64,000 nucleotides of DNA from Paenibacillus sinensis (GTDB lineage: Bacteria > Bacillota > Bacilli > Paenibacillales > Paenibacillaceae). How positions within the stretch are numbered: position 1 is the stretch's first letter; every line of letters begins with the position of its first letter. Below the pieces are notes generated by a model that was not told the origin of the DNA, did no database searches, and saw only the letters and a program-made list of their open reading frames with translations. Location of the stretch: contig NZ_JAHCMB010000026.1 in assembly GCF_019904155.1 (NCBI RefSeq), positions 120,933 to 184,932 on the forward strand, read 5' to 3'. Below, one piece after another: positions 58,884 through 64,000 of the stretch. Both the position numbers and the translations under genes were made by a program.

Positions 58884-59840
58884 ATGACTTACAAAGCATT
58901 GGAGCTGGTCAAACCGCAGGTCTGGGAGCTGGAGGGACTAGAGGTCGGCGTAACCTCGAACTGCAACTTCCGCTGCGATTACTGCTGTGCGTACAATCGG
59001 AACGACGGCCAGAGCCTTACCGGAAGCGAAATCATCCGCATACTGGAGGAGCTTCCCAAGCTGAAGCGTGTCCGGCTATCCGGCGGCGAGGTGACGCTGA
59101 AGTATGAGGATTGTCTGGAGGTCGTGTCCTACTGCGCTTCAAGAGGCATTCAGACCCAATTGAATTCCAACGCCAGCCTGCTGAACGAAGAGCGGATTGG
59201 CAAGCTGGCCGACGCGGGACTGACGACGATCCATATCTCGTTTAATTTCACTTCCGAGGAAGCGTTCTCTAATTATTACCATATTCATCCAAGCATCTAT
59301 CGCAAAATCAGAGAGAACATCGCGTTCTTCGCCCAAACGAATGTCGATACCGTTCTGGAGACGCTGCTATTCAACGAGACAGAGGGAAACATGCGGGAAA
59401 TCAGCAACCATGTCTATGATTTGGGTGTGCGCACGCATGAAATTCAGAACAGCATTATTATGAATCATACCGGCTGGAAGTCGATCGCCGCCCGCGAAGG
59501 GCTCAAGGCCGCCGTGGCGGATCTGATCGCGAATAAGCGGGAAGACACCACTCTATACTTCACTTGCATGGATCGCTTCATGGAAGCGCTTGGCTTCCGG
59601 GAGCAGCCAGGGGTTTATTTCCCACACTGCATTGAAGGCAAAACCCAGCTTCATATGCACGGCAACGGCGATATTCTGATATCCGAGCTGTGCCATCCGG
59701 TAATTATCGGCAATATCTATAATGGAACCTCGCTGAAGGATATCTATAATCCGATGCCTGAGCCTCTGGCAACATTTCTGGAGCGGCAGCCTTGCCCGGC
59801 GCTGGACGCGCTGTTCCCGGAGGGACTGCCCGTTACCTGA
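58884..59840 (+). CDS. Orphan radical SAM protein
   Basis: A 318-residue radical SAM enzyme. The cluster motif is 'CNFRCDYCCAYNR' (CxxxCxxC, ~32-39), followed by 'LSGGEVTLK' (~67-75; SAM-binding GGE) and 'THEIQNSIIMNH' mid-barrel. The C-terminal part has only scattered cysteines ('HCIEGKTQLHMHGNGDILISELCHPVIIGNI'), a shortened SPASM-like tail able to hold at most part of a second cluster. It makes a 5'-deoxyadenosyl radical; substrate unknown. GGAGGG lies ten bases before ATG 58884. No precursor peptide, ligase or transporter is adjacent. Resembles MoaA/SPASM-type enzymes in general but I cannot name a subfamily. Confidence 0.85.
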   Translation: MTYKALELVKPQVWELEGLEVGVTSNCNFRCDYCCAYNRNDGQSLTGSEIIRILEELPKLKRVRLSGGEVTLKYEDCLEVVSYCASRGIQTQLNSNASLLNEERIGKLADAGLTTIHISFNFTSEEAFSNYYHIHPSIYRKIRENIAFFAQTNVDTVLETLLFNETEGNMREISNHVYDLGVRTHEIQNSIIMNHTGWKSIAAREGLKAAVADLIANKREDTTLYFTCMDRFMEALGFREQPGVYFPHCIEGKTQLHMHGNGDILISELCHPVIIGNIYNGTSLKDIYNPMPEPLATFLERQPCPALDALFPEGLPVT

Positions 59841-60141
59841 ACGGGGCAATGTTGAGAGTACATTAATCCCTCTCCCTTGATAATGTTCATTCGGACACTG
59901 AACAACCTGACTACTTAGGCCGTTTGTTTCGCGCAGGAAGCGTGAAGCGGATGGCCTTTTCGCATGGTGAGAGAGGAAGGAATTGGAAGGATTATTTCGG
60001 CAGAGAAAACATTCAATAAATCGTCTGCAAAAATTGTCGAAAATGATTCACTTTTTGTGGAGAAAACCCGATAAACTCAGTAATATCGATGGCGGGTCGG
60101 GGTTGCCAAACGCAGAGACTGCGCTTAAGGGGAGCTAAATA
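59841..60141. promoter_or_regulatory. Leader and possible sigma-D promoter of the chemoreceptor gene
   Basis: TAAA (60017-60020), exactly 15 bases, GTCGAAAA (60036-60043), compared with the motility sigma-D consensus TAAA-N15-GCCGATAT (perfect -35 element and spacing, 5 of 8 in the -10). A terminator-like stem AGGCC...GGCCTTTT lies at about 59918-59960. The leader holds a hairpin CGCAG-aga-CTGCG before the AAGGGGAG ribosome binding site. Confidence 0.5.
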
Positions 60142-62172
60142 ATGAAAATTCGTACTAAGCTGTCAATAATGATTCTAGCTGTTACTCTGCTGTCCACGCT
60201 GCTTATGGGTGGGTTCAGCTATATCAAATCAGCGGACTCGCTGGAGAATATGTCCGACGACTCCATGCTGTCACTGAACAAGAGCAGTGCCGAAACCATT
60301 AACGCCATGGTCGAAAAAGAACAAAACCGCATGGCTCAGCTCGCTGGCGAGTCCGATGTCAGAAAGCTGCTCAGCCAAGCTCAAAATGGGGGTGCGGCAG
60401 ATGCATCGACCCAGAAAGCCGTCACAAGCAGACTGAAGGAAATCACAACAGAGGCCGGAAATCTGGAGCATATCTTCGTGGTCAATTTGAAGGGGAACGA
60501 TGTAGCGGACAGCGATGAAGCGCTGCTCGGCGCCAATTTCAGCGACAGAGCCTACACCAAGGCGGTGCTGGAGACTAGCGAACCTTATATCAGCGAGACA
60601 CTGAAGTCCAAGTCGACAGGCGCATTTGTTCTGGCTTTTGCTCATCCGGTTAAAGTGGATGGCAAGCTCACTGGCTTCGTCGCTTCCGCTGTTCTTGCAG
60701 ATAGCCTGACAACCTATTTGGGCGATATTCGCGCGGTTAACGGCTCTTCCAGCTACGCCTATATTGTGGATGATAAAGGTATATTGCTGTTTCATCCGAC
60801 CAAGGACAAAATCGGGAAGCCGGTCGAGAATGATAGCATAAAATCCGTTGTGGCCAGTGTTCAGAAGGGTGAGCATCCGGAAGATAAGATTGTGAGCTAT
60901 GTCTTTAACGGCGCGGATAAAAAGGCAGCCTATACGGTTCTGCCGGCTACGAAATGGACGCTTGTGCTGGCGGCGGATGTCGGAGAGATCATGAAGCCGG
61001 TCAATGATATGACCACTTTTGTCGTCCTTTTGGGGCTGGTCAGCCTTGTGGTTACCCTGCTGATCGGTTATGTCGTGTCCCGGCGGATTACGGCCCCGAT
61101 TCTCAAGGTGACGGAACTGATCAACAAGACGGCAGAGCTCGACCTGAAGTACGATGACAGCTATGAATATTTGCGCAAAAACAAAGATGAGACGGGAATT
61201 ATTGCCACAGCTATGTTCCGCACCCGGGAAGCTCTCCGCGATATGGCGGGCAGTCTGGTAGGCATATCGTCCAAGGTGCTGAACAATGCCGAAGAGCTGG
61301 AGCGGCTGGCGGTGGATGTCCGGGAGAACGCCCATGACAACGGAGCGACTACGCAGGAACTGTCGGCGGGAATGGAGGAGACAGCGGCTTCAACCGAAGA
61401 GATGACAGCGGCCATCCATGAAATCGACAATAATGTCTTGGCTATTTCGGAGAAGGCGAAGTCGGGAGCTACAGGAGCGGTGGAGATCGCGGAGCGTGCG
61501 CTGTCCATGCGTGAAGAGACGCAGAAATCGGCGGAGCATGCGAAGGGGCTGTACACATCGGTCCGAGGCAAAATGGAGCAGGCGATTGAAGACTCCGCAC
61601 AGATCGAGCGGATCAACGAACTGGCGAAGACCATCCTGGAGATTACCGCGCAGACCAATCTACTGTCGTTGAATGCGGGGATTGAAGCGGCCCGGGCGGG
61701 TGACGCGGGCAGAGGCTTCGCGGTGGTCGCCGGTGAAATCCGGAAGCTGGCTGAGAGATCGTCGCAGACCGCATCCGGCATCACGGAAATCGTAAGCGGC
61801 GTGCACACCTCCGTGGACCAGATGCGCGGAAGCTCGGAGGAACTTCTGTCCTTCATCGACCAAAGTGTGCTCTCCGATTACGACAACTTCCTAACGGTTA
61901 GCGAAAAATATACGGACGACGCCGAAATGGTCAGAAATCTGATGGAGGACTTCCAGAGTTCGGCCAGCCACCTGAGCGAGACGGTGTCCGCCATTACAAT
62001 CGCCATCAACGAAGTGGCGGCGACGATCTCTGAAAGTGCTGCGGGCGTGCAGGACATTGCCGAACGTACCTCCGACATCGTCGAGAAGACCTTCAAGGAG
62101 GCCGAAATGGCGGATGAAAATACGGTGAGCGCCAAAGAGATGCAGCGTTTGATGGAGCAGTTCAAGCTGTAG
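60142..62172 (+). CDS. Methyl-accepting chemotaxis protein with Cache sensor
   Basis: A 676-residue chemoreceptor. Membrane segment 1 (~8-27), extracellular double-Cache-like sensor (~30-285; '[22 protein letters not shown]' is typical), membrane segment 2 (~292-313), HAMP (~314-368), then the coiled signalling domain with the hairpin tip '[41 protein letters not shown]' (~503-543). No C-terminal CheR-binding pentapeptide. It senses small organic ligands and controls CheA. AGGGGAG precedes ATG. A possible sigma-D promoter lies 100 bp upstream. Confidence 0.93.
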   Translation: MKIRTKLSIMILAVTLLSTLLMGGFSYIKSADSLENMSDDSMLSLNKSSAETINAMVEKEQNRMAQLAGESDVRKLLSQAQNGGAADASTQKAVTSRLKEITTEAGNLEHIFVVNLKGNDVADSDEALLGANFSDRAYTKAVLETSEPYISETLKSKSTGAFVLAFAHPVKVDGKLTGFVASAVLADSLTTYLGDIRAVNGSSSYAYIVDDKGILLFHPTKDKIGKPVENDSIKSVVASVQKGEHPEDKIVSYVFNGADKKAAYTVLPATKWTLVLAADVGEIMKPVNDMTTFVVLLGLVSLVVTLLIGYVVSRRITAPILKVTELINKTAELDLKYDDSYEYLRKNKDETGIIATAMFRTREALRDMAGSLVGISSKVLNNAEELERLAVDVRENAHDNGATTQELSAGMEETAASTEEMTAAIHEIDNNVLAISEKAKSGATGAVEIAERALSMREETQKSAEHAKGLYTSVRGKMEQAIEDSAQIERINELAKTILEITAQTNLLSLNAGIEAARAGDAGRGFAVVAGEIRKLAERSSQTASGITEIVSGVHTSVDQMRGSSEELLSFIDQSVLSDYDNFLTVSEKYTDDAEMVRNLMEDFQSSASHLSETVSAITIAINEVAATISESAAGVQDIAERTSDIVEKTFKEAEMADENTVSAKEMQRLMEQFKL

Positions 62173-62326
62173 TAGTAAGCTGATAGTTGGTACACGGGGA
62201 GGCGCCGGCTGCCGCTGGTGAAGCCTCCCCGTCTTTATTATGATCAACTGAAATTATTTCTTGCATTTCATTCGCCAGGGGTGTATATTCTTAATTACGG
62301 TAATTGCTGCCGTGATTACATAATTT

Positions 62327-62414
<88 letters not shown>

Positions 62415-62429
62415 CCTTATAAATGAACT

Positions 62430-62470
62430 AGCTCTTGACTCTGTCCTTGTGACGGTTCAGGAGCTTTTTT
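62430..62470 (+). terminator. Terminator of the tRNA-Leu gene
   Basis: AGCTC-t-TGA pairs with TCA-g-GAGCT, followed by TTTTTT. The loop is about 22 nt. Confidence 0.6.
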
Positions 62471-62652
62471 GCATGCAATGACTATAGCCTGATTGTCAGC
62501 GAAGTCCAGACCCTTGCAAGGAAGAAAGCCGGAATTGTATTTCCGGCTGATGTGGTGGAGTAGCCCCTTTTAATCATGGTTAAGCGATTGGCGGATAGCG
62601 GTGCTGGTGGCTGGTTGGAAGCATCGCAGCATATGGATGACTGTCTGAAATG

Positions 62653-62686
62653 GCTCCCGGAAGGTCCTTGCGACCGTTCGGGAGCT
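62653..62686. terminator. Hairpin between the tRNA and the methyltransferase gene
   Basis: GCTCCCG..GGTC-cttgc-GACC..CGGGAGC, followed on the plus strand by TTGTTG. It is possibly a secondary terminator. The remaining ~330 bp between tRNA-Leu and the methyltransferase gene show no supported gene. Confidence 0.5.
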
Positions 62687-62694
62687 TGTTGTAT

Positions 62695-62726
62695 AAAAAA
62701 CAGGATTCCCATTTCGGAACCCTGTT
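62695..62726 (-). terminator. Terminator of the Cfr-like gene
   Basis: Minus strand: CAGGGTTCC-gaaatg-GGAATCCTG followed by TTTTTT, 19 bp after the stop codon. Confidence 0.88.
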
Positions 62727-62744
62727 GCAAATGGATTTTTTATT

Positions 62745-63779
62745 TTACTTGTTGTGTCCGTATAGTTGACCGCATGCTGCATTAATGTCCGTTCCGAATT
62801 GTGTTCGCACAGTGACTTGGATTCCCTTTGACTTTAAAATACGGACAAACGCTTGAACCCGCTCTTTGTCCGATTGATGAAAGCTCTCAGGCGTCACGTC
62901 GGTAGAATTGTAGGGGATCAAATTGACGTGATATAAATGGTCCCAAAGACCTCTGTTCTTGAACAAAGCAGCCAGGGCTTCCGCATGTTCATTTGAATCG
63001 TTTTCTCCTCGAAGCAATATATACGCAACATATACTTTTCTTCCTGTATCACGAATATGCTGGTCCAACCGGTTAAACACACATTTAAGCGGAAACCGAT
63101 TGTTAATTGGCATTAGCTTGCTCCGCTGTTCGTCGAACGGAGAGTGCAGGGAGAAGGTCAGGTTAACCTGTGGAAATTCCTTAGCCAGACGATCGATACC
63201 CGGCAAAATTCCAATGGTGGAAACTGTAATTCTTCGCTGGCCCAAGCCAAAGGTTCGTGAATCTGTTAAAATCTTAAGCGCGTCAAAGACATTAGGATTG
63301 GCCAGCGCCTCTCCCATGCCCATAAACGAAACACTTTCCAAGGCATCACCACTTAAATGAAAATATAACAATTGATCGGTTATTTCATCAGCAGTCAGAT
63401 TGCGTTTCAGTCCGATTGTACCTGTAGCACAGAAGCGACAACCATATCCGCACCCGCACTGACTGGAAATGCAGTATGATTTCCAGCCGCGCTCATAGCT
63501 TAGTTGAACTGCTTCTATATGCTCACCGCCCTCAATGGCAAACAGCACTTTATTCACTTGTCTGGATGTCTTTTGCATGACAGGGGTTAAGGTCAGCACA
63601 TGTTCGCCAAGCCTCATAATTAATTCGTTTCGTACACCCTGAGGTAATAGGGTCATTCGGTCATATTCACCGATTCTTTGCTTGAAGATCGCGTCCGCAA
63701 TTTGCTGGAACCGATAGGCAGGCTGTTTCAATTCCTTCAATATTTGAATAATCAATTCGTATTTTGAAGTTGATTTCAT
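62745..63779 (-). CDS. Cfr-family 23S rRNA A2503 C8-methyltransferase
   Basis: A 344-residue radical SAM methyltransferase. The motif 'SSQCGCGYGCRFCATGTIGLKRNLTADEITDQLLYFHLSGD' (cluster CxxxCxxC ~111-118), 'SFMGMGEALANPNVFDAL', 'FSLHSPFDEQRSKLMPINNRFPL' and the C-terminal 'AACGQLYG' (second catalytic cysteine) match Cfr proteins closely, more than housekeeping RlmN. Cfr methylates A2503 at C8 and gives resistance to phenicols, lincosamides, oxazolidinones, pleuromutilins and streptogramin A. Cfr-like genes occur naturally in Bacillales, so it may be intrinsic. ATG 63779 has GAGGAG seven bases upstream; the frame extends to 63956 without another site. The upstream leader can hide that site. 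Confidence 0.88.
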   Translation of the reverse strand: MKSTSKYELIIQILKELKQPAYRFQQIADAIFKQRIGEYDRMTLLPQGVRNELIMRLGEHVLTLTPVMQKTSRQVNKVLFAIEGGEHIEAVQLSYERGWKSYCISSQCGCGYGCRFCATGTIGLKRNLTADEITDQLLYFHLSGDALESVSFMGMGEALANPNVFDALKILTDSRTFGLGQRRITVSTIGILPGIDRLAKEFPQVNLTFSLHSPFDEQRSKLMPINNRFPLKCVFNRLDQHIRDTGRKVYVAYILLRGENDSNEHAEALAALFKNRGLWDHLYHVNLIPYNSTDVTPESFHQSDKERVQAFVRILKSKGIQVTVRTQFGTDINAACGQLYGHNK

Positions 63780-63782
63780 GTG

Positions 63783-63807
63783 TTTTCTCCTCTTGAGCCG
63801 GAGAAAA
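63783..63807 (-). promoter_or_regulatory. Hairpin hiding the ribosome binding site of the Cfr-like gene
   Basis: Minus-strand RNA TTTTCTCC, nine bases, GGAGAAAA: the second arm is the GAGGAG ribosome binding site itself and all eight bases pair. Translation would be off unless the hairpin is opened, which is the arrangement of translation attenuators. Confidence 0.65.
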
Positions 63808-63811
63808 TGCC

Positions 63812-63844
63812 TTAGCACCCTTTGTTGGTGCTTAACATGTACAT
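63812..63844 (-). CDS. Candidate leader peptide MYMLSTNKGC of the Cfr-like gene
   Basis: ATG 63844 (or ATG 63838) opens a 10- or 8-codon frame ending TAA at 63812, five bases upstream of the hairpin at 63783-63807. Its end lies in another hairpin (TTAAGCACC/GGTGCTAA). The ribosome binding site is weak (GGTTGG). Supported mainly by its position. Confidence 0.4.
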   Translation of the reverse strand: MYMLSTNKGC

Positions 63845-63942
63845 TAACCAACCAGATTAAAAACCCACGAAGCTTGCAGCTTAAATCGCTACGTGCATCT
63901 ATCGATAGATGGATAATGCTCCGGCATCCGTTTAGTTTGATC

Positions 63943-63975
63943 GTGAACCGAACCAACAGATAATGAACGGTTCAC
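63943..63975. promoter_or_regulatory. Inverted repeat in the Cfr-like leader/promoter region
   Basis: GTGAACCG, 17 bases, CGGTTCAC: a perfect 8-bp inverted repeat near the window's end. It could be an operator or an early leader hairpin; the promoter itself may lie beyond the window. Confidence 0.45.
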
Positions 63976-64000
63976 ATGAACATTTACAATCTCAAACATC

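Noticed and set aside
58826..59107. Precursor-peptide gene for the radical SAM enzyme
   Set aside because: The frame runs into the radical SAM gene in another phase, lacks a ribosome binding site and has no leader/core pattern; other frames in the gap are 15 residues or shorter.
59990..60130. c-di-GMP-I (GEMM) riboswitch upstream of the chemoreceptor
   Set aside because: Only a GGGGTTGCC stretch resembles the 3' end. The conserved GCAAACC and GGGACGCAAAGCC segments are absent, so I do not annotate it.

Overview
The window looks like chromosomal DNA of a Paenibacillus-type endospore-forming Firmicute. The evidence is strong AAGGAGG-type ribosome binding sites, frequent TTG/GTG starts, an H-type small acid-soluble spore protein (SspH), an HD-GYP regulator, many carbohydrate ABC importers and rho-independent terminators. 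Genes are mostly GC-rich. The insertion sequence at 51.7-53.6 kb is clearly AT-richer, and the sigma factor at 35.1-35.8 kb is extremely GC-rich.

Layout. 0-1.3 kb: start of a LysR regulator divergent from a YeiH-type membrane protein. 1.5-7.7 kb: glycoside utilisation (GPH-type sugar symporter, GH3 glycosidase, and an AraC regulator fused to a GH39-like domain that has lost its expected nucleophile). 7.8-11.1 kb: DUF2071 protein, DUF6530-like protein, GIY-YIG protein and a flavodiiron protein. 11.4-22.6 kb: a phosphorylated-sugar or organophosphate island. It holds an FbpABC/AfuABC-like importer, a PHP phosphoesterase, an RpiR regulator, a small kinase, a PfkB sugar kinase and a UgpAEB-like importer with no ATPase of its own. 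22.8-27.6 kb: a large hybrid histidine kinase and an HD-GYP response regulator, translationally coupled. 27.8-29.5 kb: nitroreductase and LysR. 29.8-33.6 kb: two GT2 glycosyltransferases and a flippase; a third GT2 lies at 40.8-41.9 kb.

33.9-40.7 kb: MetE-like enzyme, tandem repeats, an ECF-like sigma factor, a ClpP paralogue, an Lsa-family ABC-F ribosome protection protein behind a textbook-looking attenuator, a GNAT, and a divergent MocR regulator with a palindromic operator. 42.1-44.8 kb: carboxynorspermidine dehydrogenase and decarboxylase (alternative spermidine pathway). 44.9-51.7 kb: esterase, ABC-2 exporter, a run of small proteins, FlaR-like P-loop protein, DUF2569, SspH, NTF2-like and NUDIX proteins. 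51.7-53.6 kb: a complete IS1595-type element with terminal inverted repeats, target duplication, a GNAT passenger and a transposase broken by one stop codon. 53.6-64 kb: deoxynucleoside kinase, stalk-domain/GH18-like secreted protein, TetR plus DHA2 efflux pump, an orphan radical SAM protein, a methyl-accepting chemotaxis protein, tRNA-Leu(CAG), and a Cfr-family 23S rRNA methyltransferase with a leader that appears to hide its ribosome binding site.

The strongest leads are the two inducible-looking leaders in front of ribosome-targeting resistance genes, the passenger-carrying IS1595 element inserted in a copy of a dispersed repeat, a second dispersed repeat whose copies differ only at synonymous codon positions, and the nucleophile-less GH39 regulator.
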